Shown: positions 1 through 8,238 of the stretch, piece by piece
Position numbering within the stretch: position 1 is the stretch's first letter
How the letters are laid out: the number at the start of each line of letters is the position of its first letter
The notes under the pieces: model-generated
Seen by the model: only the letters and a program-made list of their open reading frames with translations
Told to the model about the DNA's origin: nothing
The model's database searches: none
Source: Nitrobacter sp. Nb-311A
GTDB lineage: Bacteria > Pseudomonadota > Alphaproteobacteria > Rhizobiales > Xanthobacteraceae
Assembly: GCF_000152905.1 (NCBI RefSeq)
Contig: NZ_CH672425.1
Coordinates: forward strand, 10,400-55,894
Reading direction: 5' to 3'
DNA length: 45,495 nt
Position numbers and translations under genes: made by a program

Positions 1-834
1 GTAGGCGATGCACTTATCCAGAAGCCACGCGTTCAACTCGTCCAGGGTTTTGAACCGCAGCCGTGGCGTGAAGAACCGTTCCCGGACCAGCCCGACCTGG
101 TTCTCGACCTGACCCTTCTCCCAGCCCGACGCCGGCGTGCAGGCGACCGGATCGATCAGATAGTGGCTGCACATCTGCAGGAAGCGGCGATTGTAGCGGC
201 GATCCTTGCCGACGAAGATCGTCTCTACCGCCGTCTTCATGTTGTCGTAGATGCCGCGGCTGCAGGTACCCTTGAACAGTGCGAACGCCCGGTCGTGGGC
301 GTCGAATACCATCTCCTGCGTCTCCCGCGGATAGGCCCGCACGAACAGCATGCGGCTGTGGCACAGCCGGACATGAGCGACCTTCACGATCGCCGTCACG
401 CCGTTGAGGAGAACGATCTCATGGCTCCAGTCGAACTGGTAGGCTTCGCCCGCCGCAAAGCTCAACGGAACATAGGCCGCCGCGGTCGATTGCCCGCGCT
501 CCTTGCTCCAACGCCTGGCGTAACGCCGTACGGCATCGTAGCCGCCGTCATAGCCGCGTCCGCGCAACTCTTCGAAGATCCGGATCAGCGTCAGCTGTTC
601 GCGAGCCGATTTGGCCGCGTTCGCCGCCAGCAGTTCATCAAGCTCCGCCGCCCAACGCCCGAGTTTGGGGCGCGGCTGGATCGAACGCTCATACTCGAAC
701 AAGGTCTTGCCCGACCTCAGCACCTTCCGGACCGTGTTCCGCGACACCTTCAGGTCACGGGCGATCTCCTTGATCGTCTTGCCCTTGATGAAGTGTTCGC
801 GCCGTATCCGCGCAATCGTCTCCACGATCAGCAT
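1..834 (-). CDS. istA: IS21 transposase IstA (3' end beyond window)
   Basis: This is the IS21 transposase, a DDE recombinase that acts with the IstB ATPase. The minus strand is open for 278 codons from an ATG at 834 to the left edge with no stop. The N-terminus reads MLIVETIARIRREHF and is followed by a helix-turn-helix (about residues 15-45, IKEIARDLKVSRNTVRKVL). The integrase core begins at about residue 120 with YQFDWSHE, which supplies the first catalytic Asp. CSRGIYDNMKTAVE and GWEKGQVENQVG fit the second Asp region and the Glu region. Full-length IstA is about 400-500 residues, so roughly the last third to half is missing. A second copy of the same 5' end occurs at 28139. The plus-strand open frames over this region are shadows. 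Confidence 0.88.
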   Translation of the reverse strand, partial: MLIVETIARIRREHFIKGKTIKEIARDLKVSRNTVRKVLRSGKTLFEYERSIQPRPKLGRWAAELDELLAANAAKSAREQLTLIRIFEELRGRGYDGGYDAVRRYARRWSKERGQSTAAAYVPLSFAAGEAYQFDWSHEIVLLNGVTAIVKVAHVRLCHSRMLFVRAYPRETQEMVFDAHDRAFALFKGTCSRGIYDNMKTAVETIFVGKDRRYNRRFLQMCSHYLIDPVACTPASGWEKGQVENQVGLVRERFFTPRLRFKTLDELNAWLLDKCIAY

Positions 835-884
835 CCCCGACCACCTGCTTCATGACAAAGCAGGCAGCGCAACAGCCAACCTGT

Positions 885-947
885 AGGGGGTCAATTTTGG
901 ACGCCGATCCCCCGGCTTACGGGGTCAATTTTGCATGCCGAATGACA
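885..947. repeat. IS21 terminal repeats, istA side
   Basis: Two spaced copies of a GGGGTCAATTTT motif (near 886 and 921) precede the terminal GCCGAATGACA. The same arrangement appears in the opposite orientation at 28025-28090. Repeated sites near the ends are the known IstA-binding architecture of IS21 elements. Confidence 0.7.
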
Positions 948-2000
948 ATCACCACGGCCGGTTATGACCGCCAATCGGTGTGTCGCCAGCATCACGAATT
1001 CTCGGTCAAAGCGCTGGAAGGCACGGTACCGACGGAGTCGGCTGACAGCTGGTTCGGCTACATCGCAACAATAGACGACGGCGACGACTGGACTGACCCA
1101 GAAGTCTGGGTGAAGGCCAATCCGAGCCTCGACGTCACCGTCAAGGTCGATGATCTGAAACGCCAGATCGATGAGGCCAAGGAAATGCCGGCGCAGCAGA
1201 ATGCGATCCGGCGGCTCAGATTGAATGAATGGACCGAGCAGGTCACGCGTTGGCTCGACATGGGGGTGTGGGAAGAAGGCGGCCTGCCGGCCTCCACCGA
1301 CTGGCGGATCGTCAAGCATGATCTGGAAGAGGTGGAGCAGAAGCTCATCGGCCGCGAATGCTATGGCGGACTCGATCTCGCCCGCGTCAATGATCTGTCG
1401 GCATTCGTATTGTTGTTTCCGCCGACGTTGGAGGACGAGCTCGGTGACCTTGCCAACAAGTGGATCGTGCTCTGCCGCTTCTGGATTCCGGAGGACGACA
1501 TTCTGCGCCGCGTGCGGCGTGACCGCGTGCCTTATGATGTCTGGCGCGATCAGGGATTCTTGATCGCCACACCGGGCAACGCGACCGACTTTGCTTTCGT
1601 CGAGAAAGAAATACTCGATCTGGCGTCACGCTTCGACCTGCGCGAGCTTTCCTATGACCGCACCTTTGCCGGCGAGATTGTCCAGCATCTGCAGGATGAA
1701 GGGCTAAATCTGGTCCAGTTCGGCCAGGGCTTCTTGAGCATGGCCGCGCCCACGGCGGAACTGGAGCGGCTGTCGGTGTCGCGTGCGCTCTGGCACGGCG
1801 GTCATCCGGTGTTGCGCTGGAACGCCTCCAATGTCGCCGTGCGCCATGATCCGGCCGGCAACATCAAGCCGGACAAGGAGCGCTCGACCGAGCGCATCGA
1901 TGGCATCGTCGCGATCTGCAACGCGCTCGGCCGGGCGCTGGCCCGTGACGTCAATGCCGGCCGCTCGGTCTACGAGACCCGCGGCATCCTGATGCTGTGA
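948..2000 (+). pseudogene. terL: Phage terminase large subunit, 5'-truncated by IS21
   Basis: Terminase large subunits package phage DNA with an N-terminal ATPase and a C-terminal RNase H-like nuclease. Here the reading frame emerges from the IS21 end as ITTAGYDRQS and continues for about 350 residues. ITTAG is the motif found just after the Walker B region in this family, so the Walker A half of the ATPase is lost. The nuclease part remains: CYGGLDLARVNDLSAF carries the first metal-binding Asp, and ELSYDRTFAGEIVQHLQ and DGIVAICNALGRAL fit the end of the domain. An ATG at 942, formed by the last bases of the IS, is in frame, so a nuclease-only fragment could still be translated. The portal gene follows after 25 bases, in the normal HK97 order. 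Confidence 0.88.
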
Positions 2001-2025
2001 GCTGAGCAGCTTACGAAAGAAACCA

Positions 2026-3333
2026 ATGGCATTCTGGTCGAACTGGTTCGGTGGTGCACAACCGCCGGCCGTCTCTCCGCGCGCGTCGTTCCAGGATGCT
2101 GGCGGTGGCCTGGTCATCACGACGGCGCAGCAATTGGAAGAGGCGTTGCGGGCCGGCAATGTTACGGCATCGGGCACAACGGTTACACCCAACAGCGCCA
2201 TGCGGGTGGCCGCCGTCTATGCCTGCGTGCGTATCATCGCGGGCGCCGTTGCCACCCTGCCCTTGCACATCAAGCGCCGGGTCGACGAGCGCACCCGCGA
2301 GGATGCCTCCGACACGCCGATCTGGTCGGTGCTACGACGCAAGCCGAACCGCTGGCAGACGCCGTCGCAGTTCCGCCGCATGCTGCAAGCGCATCTGCTG
2401 TTACGGGGCAATGCCTATGCCATGATCGTGCGCTCGCGCGGATTGGTCCAAGAGTTGATCCCGCTGCATCCCGATCGGGTCGAGGTGAAGCAGACCGACG
2501 CTTTGGCGCTCGACTATGTTTACACACGTCCGGATGGCCGACGCATCAGGCTGGCGCAGGGTGAAGTCTTCCATCTGGTCGGACTGACGCTCGATGGCGT
2601 CCATGGCGTGTCGGCCATTTGCTACGCCCGCGAGACCATCGGGCTCTCGCTCGCCATGGAGGATCATGGCGCTGCCACCTTCCGCAACGGTGCCCGCGTC
2701 AGCGGCGTCTTGAAACACCCGAACAAGCTCGGGCCCGAGGCTGTCGCCAATCTGAAGGCAGGCCTCGACGAATTCCGCTCCGGTGGCGAGCAGGAGGGAA
2801 AGAACCTCATCCTCGAAGAGGGCATGGATTATGCCCGCATCGCCATGACGGCGGAGGATGCGCAGTGGATCGAAAGCCGCAAATTCTCGCGTACTGATAT
2901 CGCCATGTTCTTCGGCGTGCCGCCGCACATGATCGGCGACACAGAGAAATCCACAAGCTGGGGCACCGGCATCGAGCAGCAGTCGATCGGCTTCGTCGCC
3001 TATACGCTCGAAGACCATCTGACCATGTGGGAGGAAGCCATCAACCGCGACCTGATTGGCGCGGACGACACGCTCTATGCCCGCTTCAACCGAGCGGCAC
3101 TGGTCAAAGGCGACATCAAGGCGCGCTGGGAGGCTTACGTCAAAGGCCTGCAATGGGGCGTCTACAGCCCCAACGAAATCCGCGCGCTGGAAGACCAGAA
3201 CCCGCGTGCGGGCGGCGACATCTTTTATCCGCCGCCGAATACGGCCGGCGTACCGCCGAATGAAGATGATCACGATCGCCGTGATGTCGGCGATGGCACC
3301 GATGCCGGAACTGACAGCAATCCCATTGATTGA
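2026..3333 (+). CDS. Phage portal protein (HK97 family)
   Basis: The portal forms the dodecameric ring at one capsid vertex through which DNA is packaged. The protein has 435 residues, near the usual 400-450. Recognisable portal features are VYACVRIIAGAVATLPLH (about residues 64-81), LLRGNAYAMIVR (about 124-135), ARETIGLSLAMEDHGA (about 204-219) and FFGVPPHMIGD (about 295-305). The ATG at 2026 follows the terL stop by 25 bases; a GAAAGAAACC stretch is a weak ribosome-binding candidate. It is co-directional with the protease and capsid genes, the canonical order of an HK97 head module. It looks intact although the terminase before it is broken. Confidence 0.93.
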   Translation: MAFWSNWFGGAQPPAVSPRASFQDAGGGLVITTAQQLEEALRAGNVTASGTTVTPNSAMRVAAVYACVRIIAGAVATLPLHIKRRVDERTREDASDTPIWSVLRRKPNRWQTPSQFRRMLQAHLLLRGNAYAMIVRSRGLVQELIPLHPDRVEVKQTDALALDYVYTRPDGRRIRLAQGEVFHLVGLTLDGVHGVSAICYARETIGLSLAMEDHGAATFRNGARVSGVLKHPNKLGPEAVANLKAGLDEFRSGGEQEGKNLILEEGMDYARIAMTAEDAQWIESRKFSRTDIAMFFGVPPHMIGDTEKSTSWGTGIEQQSIGFVAYTLEDHLTMWEEAINRDLIGADDTLYARFNRAALVKGDIKARWEAYVKGLQWGVYSPNEIRALEDQNPRAGGDIFYPPPNTAGVPPNEDDHDRRDVGDGTDAGTDSNPID

Positions 3334-3345
3334 GGACAAGAAAAG

Positions 3346-3498
3346 ATGAGCATTCTGAACACGCTGAAGCTGACCTCGACGCTGATCGTGATGGTCGTCG
3401 TCGGCCTGGCCGTCATCAGCCCGGCCTTTGACTTCGGCATCTTTCTCAGCGGCTTTGTCCTTGGCTGGTTCCTGCTTCTCCTGCTGGAGAACTATTGA
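3346..3498 (+). CDS. Small phage membrane protein, 50 aa
   Basis: This short frame begins with MSILNTLKLTSTLIVMVVV and ends LLLLLENY. It consists almost entirely of two hydrophobic stretches (about residues 11-25 and 31-47) with a short polar turn, so it should be a two-helix membrane peptide. An AAAAG stretch lies just upstream, after the portal stop. Its stop TGA overlaps the ATG of the protease gene (TGATG), which argues for translational coupling and for the frame being real. Small membrane proteins at this position occur in some alphaproteobacterial prophages; I do not know a function. Confidence 0.6.
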   Translation: MSILNTLKLTSTLIVMVVVGLAVISPAFDFGIFLSGFVLGWFLLLLLENY

Positions 3499-4349
3499 TG
3501 AGCCTTCGCAAACTGCCTGAGGCGCGGGTCTTTGCGCGGCCGCATAACTATCAGTGGGACGCGCCATCCTATGTCCTCGCGAAATGGGCTGAGGCTCCGA
3601 TCGCTGCCGGTGCCGATGGCAACACCACCATCTCCATGTTTGACGTCATTGGCGAGGATGTTTGGTCGGGCGGTGGCGTGACCGCCAACCGCATCTCGGC
3701 CGCGCTGCGCTCGATCGGCAATCGTGACATCACCGTGCGGATCAATTCGCCGGGCGGCGATATGTTCGAGGGCATTTCGATCTACAACATGCTCCGCGGC
3801 CATCCCGCCAAGGTCACGATTGAGGTGATAGGCTGGGCCGCGTCGGCTGCGTCCATCATTGCCATGGCCGGCGACGAAATCCGCATGGGTCTCGGCACCT
3901 TCATGATGGTGCACAATGCCTGGGGCGCCGTGGTCGGCAATCGTCACGATATGCGCGAGACCGCGGATATGTTCGACGGCTTCGACGCAGCGATCGCCGA
4001 CATCTATGAGGCGCGCACCGGCATGAAGCGCGCAAGCATCGAGAAGTTGATGGACGCCGAGACCTTCATGGGTCCGTCCGAGGCCGTGAAGAACGGCTTT
4101 GCTGATGTCGTTGCGGATGACCTTTCCGCCGACGCCGGCGATGCGAAAAACATGGACCGGGGGCTGATGGCTCGCCGGCAGACCGAGGCCGCGCTCGCCC
4201 GCGCTGGCTTTTCCCGCACCATTCGCTCCGAGATGCTCTCGGAGCTTATCGGCTCGGCCACGCGCGATGCAGGCCAGCCGTCCGCCGCGCGTGATGCAGG
4301 CATAGACGAGGTCGCCCTACAGCGGCTGATCGACATTCTCAGATCATAG
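3498..4349 (+). CDS. Prohead maturation protease, ClpP-like (S14/S49 type)
   Basis: This is the head maturation protease, which trims capsid and scaffold proteins during prohead assembly; in this lineage it has a ClpP-like fold. The ATG at 3498 overlaps the stop of the preceding peptide gene. The protein has 283 residues. RINSPGGDMFEGISIYNML (about 81-99) is the ClpP strand-turn that forms the oxyanion region. GWAASAASIIAMAG (about 112-125) carries the likely catalytic Ser116, MMVHNAWG the His139, and MDAETFMGP the Asp186. The residues after about 215 form a helical, Arg/Ala-rich tail that may act as scaffold. The capsid gene follows after 10 bases. Confidence 0.9.
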   Translation: MSLRKLPEARVFARPHNYQWDAPSYVLAKWAEAPIAAGADGNTTISMFDVIGEDVWSGGGVTANRISAALRSIGNRDITVRINSPGGDMFEGISIYNMLRGHPAKVTIEVIGWAASAASIIAMAGDEIRMGLGTFMMVHNAWGAVVGNRHDMRETADMFDGFDAAIADIYEARTGMKRASIEKLMDAETFMGPSEAVKNGFADVVADDLSADAGDAKNMDRGLMARRQTEAALARAGFSRTIRSEMLSELIGSATRDAGQPSAARDAGIDEVALQRLIDILRS

Positions 4350-4359
4350 GAGACCCATC

Positions 4360-5634
4360 ATGGGTATCGAGTTGAACCCGCGGGCCCGCGGGATCCTTGC
4401 CGTGCGCGCCGATTCCGGCAACACCACAAAGATCCTCGCCGAGTTGCAGAAGACCTTCGAGGACTTCAAGCTCGAACGCGACAAGGAACTGGCCGACATC
4501 AGGGCAGGCCTTGCCGACGTTGTGCAGACCGAAAAGGTCGACCGCATCAATGCCGAGCTGACCAAGCTGACCAGGGACATCGACAGCGTGAATGCTGCGA
4601 TGGCCGCGATCAAGGTCGGTGGCGTCGGTAATGATCACGACCCGGAAAAGGCGGAGCACGCACAAGCCTTCGACCGCTTCTTTCGCCGTGGCGTCGATGC
4701 CGGTCTGCGCGATCTCGAGGTCAAGGCCAAGCTGACCACGCAATCCGATCCTGACGGCGGCTATCTCGTCCCGGAAGAGACCGAAGCCGGCATCGACCGG
4801 GTGCTCGGTACGGTGTCGACCATCCGCTCGCTCGCTCGCACCATCTCGATCTCGACCAATACCTACAAGAAGCTGGTCAATATGGGTGGCGCGACCTCAG
4901 GCTGGGTTGGCGAGGAACAGGATCGTCCTGGCACAGCCACCCCGACGCTGCGCGAGATCGCCATAAATACCGGCGAAATCTACGCCATGCCCGGCGCCAC
5001 CCAGACCTCACTGGACGATGCGCGCATCGATCTGGCGGCTTGGCTGGCCGATGAAGTGTCGATCGAGTTCGCCGAGCAGGAGGGGGCTGCTTTCGCCAAC
5101 GGCGATGGCATCAACAAGCCGCGCGGCATTCTTGCCTACGACAAGGTGGCGAACGCTTCCCATGCCTGGGGCAAGATCGGCTTCGTGGCGTCCGGCAAGG
5201 CCGATGGCTTTCTCGCTCCGACAGCATCGGTCAGCCCGGCTGATGCTCTGATCGACCTCTATTATGCGCTCAAATCCGGCTATCGGAACGGGGCGTCGTG
5301 GCTGATGTCGGACGCGACCATGAACACGGTTCGCAAGTTCAAGGACGCGGAAGGTGCCTATATCTGGGCACCGCCTTCGGGCGCAGCCGAGGTCGCCACC
5401 ATTCTCGGCAAGCCGGTCTACACCGACGACAACATGCCGGCGGTGGAGGCCAATGCCTTGCCGATCGCATTCGGCGACTTCAACCGGGCCTATCTGATCG
5501 TCGATCGCATCGGCATCCGGGTCCTGCGTGATCCGTTCACCTCCAAGCCGAACGTCCTGTTCTACACCATCAAGCGTGTTGGCGGCGGCATCGTGAACTT
5601 TGAAGCTCTGAAGCTGCTGAAGATCAGCACCTGA
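4360..5634 (+). CDS. Phage major capsid protein (HK97 fold)
   Basis: The protein has 424 residues, the usual length for HK97-type capsid proteins that carry an N-terminal scaffold region. Residues 20-85 form a long charged helix (for example LQKTFEDFKLERDKELADI) that fits the delta/scaffold domain. The fold proper starts at about 125 with SDPDGGYLVPEETEAGI, a very typical HK97 capsid entry motif. Later landmarks are EFAEQEGAAFANGDG (about 238-252), GRNGASWLM-like YRNGASWLMSDATMN (about 307-321) and ILGKPVYTDDNMP (about 348-360). A hairpin directly follows the stop codon. Confidence 0.93.
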   Translation: MGIELNPRARGILAVRADSGNTTKILAELQKTFEDFKLERDKELADIRAGLADVVQTEKVDRINAELTKLTRDIDSVNAAMAAIKVGGVGNDHDPEKAEHAQAFDRFFRRGVDAGLRDLEVKAKLTTQSDPDGGYLVPEETEAGIDRVLGTVSTIRSLARTISISTNTYKKLVNMGGATSGWVGEEQDRPGTATPTLREIAINTGEIYAMPGATQTSLDDARIDLAAWLADEVSIEFAEQEGAAFANGDGINKPRGILAYDKVANASHAWGKIGFVASGKADGFLAPTASVSPADALIDLYYALKSGYRNGASWLMSDATMNTVRKFKDAEGAYIWAPPSGAAEVATILGKPVYTDDNMPAVEANALPIAFGDFNRAYLIVDRIGIRVLRDPFTSKPNVLFYTIKRVGGGIVNFEALKLLKIST

Positions 5635-5642
5635 TCTCATGA

Positions 5643-5662
5643 CGGGCGGCTTCGGTCGCCCG
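5643..5662 (+). terminator. UUCG-capped hairpin after the capsid gene
   Basis: CGGGCGGC and GTCGCCCG can form an 8-bp stem (one G-T pair) closed by a TTCG tetraloop, five bases after the capsid stop codon. The downstream tract is pyrimidine-rich (CCTCTTCCCT) without a clean T run. It may be a weak terminator or a 3' stabiliser that keeps capsid mRNA abundant relative to downstream genes. Confidence 0.45.
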
Positions 5663-5700
5663 CCTCTTCCCTAATCCCATTCATTGAAAGGACTGTTGTC

Positions 5701-6087
5701 ATGAAGGACGGTATCTCCGGCCTCGGCCTCGTTGCATCCCTCGTTCCCGCCGTGGTCACCGCCACGACCAAGGGCAGCCATGCTGATCTACAAGGCTTCA
5801 ACCGAGCCACCCTGATCATCAACACCGGTGCGATTGCTGGCGACGGCCTCTACGTCATCGCCATGCAGGAGAGCGACACGACCACGGATGGCGATTTCGT
5901 CGATGTTCCGGCCGCCGATCTGCTCGGCGCCCTGCCGGACGCGCTTGAGGCCAGCACGGTCTACAAGCAGGGTTACAAGGGCAGCAAGCGATACGTCCGG
6001 GCGGTTATCACCAAGACCTCCGGCACGTCGGTCGCCGCCGGCGCTGTCTTTGTCCTCGGCCATCCACACGACGCGCCGGTGGCCTGA
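5701..6087 (+). CDS. Phage head protein, hypothetical (128 aa)
   Basis: This 128-residue protein lies between the capsid and connector genes. The start ATG at 5701 follows an AAAGGA ribosome-binding site 8 bases upstream. The sequence is beta-rich and lacks membrane segments; it includes GSHADLQGFNRATLIINTGA near residues 22-41 and GYKGSKRYVRAVITKTSGTS near 95-114. Proteins of this size and position in HK97-like modules are often capsid decoration or head proteins. That role is inferred from position only; no catalytic motif is visible. Confidence 0.75.
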   Translation: MKDGISGLGLVASLVPAVVTATTKGSHADLQGFNRATLIINTGAIAGDGLYVIAMQESDTTTDGDFVDVPAADLLGALPDALEASTVYKQGYKGSKRYVRAVITKTSGTSVAAGAVFVLGHPHDAPVA

Positions 6088-6095
6088 TATCGCTC

Positions 6096-6136
6096 GAAGC
6101 GGCCGGTCATCACTCATCCGGTCGGCTGGTCGCTTC
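6096..6136 (+). terminator. Possible terminator hairpin
   Basis: GAAGCGGCC near 6096 can pair with GGC..CGCTTC ending at 6136, with a bulge on the right arm, and TCTTTATTATA follows. It begins nine bases after the stop of the preceding gene. The imperfect stem makes this a modest call. Confidence 0.35.
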
Positions 6137-6161
6137 TCTTTATTATACGGTCGACCAAAAC

Positions 6162-6731
6162 GTGCTCACCCCCATTCGCACCGTCGCCCCAGCCGAAATG
6201 CCGGTGACACTGGCCGAGGCCAAGGCCCATCTGCGTGTTGATCATGACGACCAGGACGATCTGATCACCGCCCAGATCAAGGCGGCGACTGCCTGGTTCG
6301 ATGGCTATTCCGGCATTCTCGGCCGGGCGCTGATTACCCAGACCTGGCGGCAGGATTTTGCCAGCTTCACTGATCGCCTGAATCTGCCGCTGTCACCGGT
6401 GATCTCGCTTGTCGGCGTCACCTATTACGATACCGACAATTTGCAGCAGACGCTGGAGGCGGGCAGCTATGAACTGTTTGCCGATGCGCGCGGTGCCTAT
6501 GTCACCCTGCGGCCAGGACAAGTTTGGCCGGTCACCTTCTATCGCCCCGATGCCGTCACCGTCACCTTTACAGCCGGTTTTGGCGCAGCGGCCGACGTGC
6601 CGGAGCCGATCCGGCAAGCTATCCTGCTGATCGTCCAGCGCCTGTTCGATGGCACCGATACCAGCATTGATGTTGCTATCGATCGCACCGTCCATGCCCT
6701 GATCGCGCCCTACCGCAGAAGTCCGATCTGA
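6162..6731 (+). CDS. Phage head-tail connector protein (gp6-like)
   Basis: Connector proteins of this family form the ring beneath the portal. The GTG at 6162 starts a 189-residue protein. The N-terminus is typical: VTLAEAKAHLRVDHDDQDDLI (residues about 16-36) followed by ITAQIKAATAWFDGYSG is the family helix pair. The C-terminal part has a beta-rich section (VTFTAGFGAAADVPEPIRQA) and ends LIAPYRRSPI, a common ending in these proteins. The stop overlaps the ATG of the next gene at 6731, so the two are translationally coupled. Confidence 0.88.
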   Translation: MLTPIRTVAPAEMPVTLAEAKAHLRVDHDDQDDLITAQIKAATAWFDGYSGILGRALITQTWRQDFASFTDRLNLPLSPVISLVGVTYYDTDNLQQTLEAGSYELFADARGAYVTLRPGQVWPVTFYRPDAVTVTFTAGFGAAADVPEPIRQAILLIVQRLFDGTDTSIDVAIDRTVHALIAPYRRSPI

Positions 6732-7078
6732 TGGCCAGGATCACCGCCAATGATCTACGCGACCGCGTCAGCTTCGAAAAACGCGAGGAAGTCGACGACG
6801 GCTACGGCAATACCGTCGGCATGTGGGTGGCCCAGTTCGAGCGCGACGCCTGCATCCTGCCCTCCAAGGGCGGTGAGACCGTCATCGCCTCGCGCCTGCA
6901 GGAGGTGCAGCCGGCGCTGATCATCGTGCGCTTCGATGCCGAGACCACCACCATCACCGCCGAATGGCGGCTGATCGAGGTCCGCTCCGGCACCATCTAT
7001 AACATCAGCACCTCAGCCGACATGGAACGTCGCGGCCGCTTCATCACCATGTTGTGCGAGGCTGGTGTCGCGACCTGA
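6731..7078 (+). CDS. Phage head closure / head-tail adaptor protein
   Basis: This 115-residue protein opens with ITANDLRDRVSFEKREEVDD and continues with GYGNTVGMWVAQFE. That is the usual beginning of SPP1 gp16/HK97 gp10-type stoppers, which seal the connector after packaging (LRDRV, then YGN..G.W). The C-terminal half carries EWRLIEVRSGTIYNI, which corresponds to the conserved strand region. The start overlaps the previous stop by one base. After this gene, tail-completion and major tail genes would be expected, but they are absent. Confidence 0.87.
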   Translation: MARITANDLRDRVSFEKREEVDDGYGNTVGMWVAQFERDACILPSKGGETVIASRLQEVQPALIIVRFDAETTTITAEWRLIEVRSGTIYNISTSADMERRGRFITMLCEAGVAT

Positions 7079-7130
7079 ACGGCCGCGGGCAGCTTCGCAA
7101 CCGGATATCAAAATCACCGGGAGAACCGCC

Positions 7131-7418
7131 ATGACGCCGCCGGAAGCGAACGAGCAGTTCCGCATGTCCGAGACCGAGTTCGAGGTGCTGCTGGCACGCG
7201 CAGCCGAAACTGGCGCCCGCCGTGCTCTGCAGGAAGTCGGTCTCGATGGTAAGGATGCAGCGGAAGATATCCAGGATCTTCGTTCGCTCCTGGCTGGCTT
7301 CCGGCTCGCCAAGCGGACCGCCGTGCAGACCACCGTCCGCATCATCACCACCGGCATCATGATCGCGCTGATGGCCGGCGTCGGCATCAAGCTGAAGCTG
7401 TTTGGTCCCGGGCCGTAA
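7131..7418 (+). CDS. DUF6127-type small membrane protein
   Basis: The ATG at 7131 follows a GGGAGAA ribosome-binding site. The 95-residue product has an acidic helical N-terminus (MSETEFEVLLARAAETGARR), a LDGKDAAEDIQDLRSLL segment and one membrane helix near the C-terminus (TTGIMIALMAGVGIKLKLFG). This matches my recollection of the DUF6127 family found in alphaproteobacterial prophages, whose role is unknown. It is the last phage-like gene. Tail genes would normally follow, but the sulfur cassette begins within 170 bases. Confidence 0.65.
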   Translation: MTPPEANEQFRMSETEFEVLLARAAETGARRALQEVGLDGKDAAEDIQDLRSLLAGFRLAKRTAVQTTVRIITTGIMIALMAGVGIKLKLFGPGP

Positions 7419-7517
7419 TCGCAAAACCAGAACCCGATTGATCTTTTGCCCGCTCGCGCCTCGCGCGCGCGGCGGAGCGTGTGTCATGAACACCTGTCGC
7501 TGTTGATGTGAGTCAAT

Positions 7518-7531
7518 GTGAACTGGTTCAC
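7518..7531. promoter_or_regulatory. Palindromic operator candidate upstream of the sulfur cassette
   Basis: GTGAACTGGTTCAC is a 6+2+6 inverted repeat, 54 bases before the start of the first sulfur gene. It lies in the only intergenic gap ahead of that operon. The regulator is not in the window. The well-known regulator of related cassettes is the ArsR-type BigR, but I cannot match its operator from memory. Confidence 0.4.
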
Positions 7532-7585
7532 GGTATGATGGATAAATTTGGATGGCGGGGGTCCAGGTTATGGGAGATCAGGACA

Positions 7586-7798
7586 ATGATTGCCAATGTA
7601 GGAAACTTGGACCGGGCGGTTCGTCTTGTGCTCGGCGTGGCGCTGATTGCAGTCGCGCTTCTTAGCGGCTGGGCCGTCTTTGATGGAGTTGCGCTGAAGT
7701 ACGGAACAATTGTCCTGGGCATCGTGATGCTGGCGACAGCCACAATCCGGTTCTGCCCGCTCTACACCGTTTTGAGGGTCAATACATGCCGGAACTGA
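7586..7798 (+). CDS. DUF2892 (YgaP-type) inner membrane protein
   Basis: The start at 7586 gives a 70-residue protein beginning with MIANVGNLDRAVRLVLG, the standard DUF2892 opening. It has two membrane helices (about residues 14-30 and 36-53) and ends with RFCPLYTVLRVNTC, matching the family's CPLY..LG..T motif. DUF2892 domains occur alone or fused to rhodanese domains (as in YgaP) in sulfur-handling operons. A longer upstream start is possible but would add a stretch with no family similarity. Its end overlaps the next start by 13 bases, so it is the first gene of a tight sulfur operon. Confidence 0.82.
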   Translation: MIANVGNLDRAVRLVLGVALIAVALLSGWAVFDGVALKYGTIVLGIVMLATATIRFCPLYTVLRVNTCRN

Positions 7799-8235
7799 CC
7801 GTTATCGAAACCCTTTTCACCCCCTGGCAATCGTTGGCGGGTGGTGTGCTGATCGGGCTGGCTTCGGTACTGCTGATGCTGACGCTGGGCCGGGTCATGG
7901 GCGCCACCGGCGTTCTCGCCGGCGTGCTGACCCCATCAGCGCATCCGGATGCCGGCTGGCGCCTAGCACTTCTGGCCGGGATGATCAGCGGTCCTCTGGT
8001 CGTCCTGGCGGTCACCGGACAGATGCCTGCGGTCGAAGTGCCGGCGTCCTTGCCGATGCTCCTGGCTGGCGGTCTGCTGGTCGGAATCGGGGTCACCTAT
8101 GGGTCGGGTTGCACCTCGGGGCATGGGGTGTGCGGGATGGCGCGGTTGTCGCGCCGGTCAATCGCGGCCACGGCGACCTTCATGCTGACCACCGGATTGA
8201 CCGTCTTTGTCATCCGCCACGTGCTGGGGGTCTAA
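7786..8235 (+). CDS. YeeE/YedE-family sulfur transporter subunit A (PmpA-like)
   Basis: This is an inner membrane protein of 149 residues with four or five hydrophobic helices. YeeE/YedE proteins import thiosulfate or related sulfur compounds through conserved cysteines. The motif GIGVTYGSGCTSGHGVCGMAR (about residues 104-124) is the family signature, with Cys in GCTSGHGVCG. The protein is a half-size unit that is normally encoded next to a second half, as here. In the Agrobacterium/Xylella bigR operon the equivalent pair is called PmpA/PmpB. The next gene starts after 3 bases. Confidence 0.88.
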   Translation: MPELTVIETLFTPWQSLAGGVLIGLASVLLMLTLGRVMGATGVLAGVLTPSAHPDAGWRLALLAGMISGPLVVLAVTGQMPAVEVPASLPMLLAGGLLVGIGVTYGSGCTSGHGVCGMARLSRRSIAATATFMLTTGLTVFVIRHVLGV

Positions 8236-8238
8236 GCC

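Larger units (their letters stand above)
1..947 (-). mobile_element. IS21-family element, istA-proximal end (partial)
   Basis: The element runs off the left edge. It carries the first 278 codons of istA on the minus strand, and its outer end is at about 947, where the terminal sequence (read inward) begins TGTCATTCGGC. The outer 60 bases hold repeated TTGACCCC-type motifs, the multiple terminal repeats typical of IS21. It sits inside the phage terminase gene, which resumes directly at 948. istB would lie beyond the left edge. Confidence 0.85.

Noticed and set aside
163-855. Long plus-strand open frame of 230 codons
   Set aside because: It is the antisense shadow of istA, which reads continuously on the minus strand with clear transposase motifs.
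2401-3567. Minus-strand open frame of 388 codons opposite the portal gene
   Set aside because: It overlaps the portal and small membrane peptide genes completely and shows no family features.
2026-7418. Gene transfer agent cluster
   Set aside because: The head genes resemble GTA order, but the cluster is truncated, lacks the downstream GTA tail genes, and ends with a DUF6127 protein, so a decayed prophage is the simpler reading.
7437-7500. tRNA or phage attachment site at the end of the head module
   Set aside because: The GC-rich palindromic stretch does not fold into a cloverleaf and no matching repeat was found at the other side.
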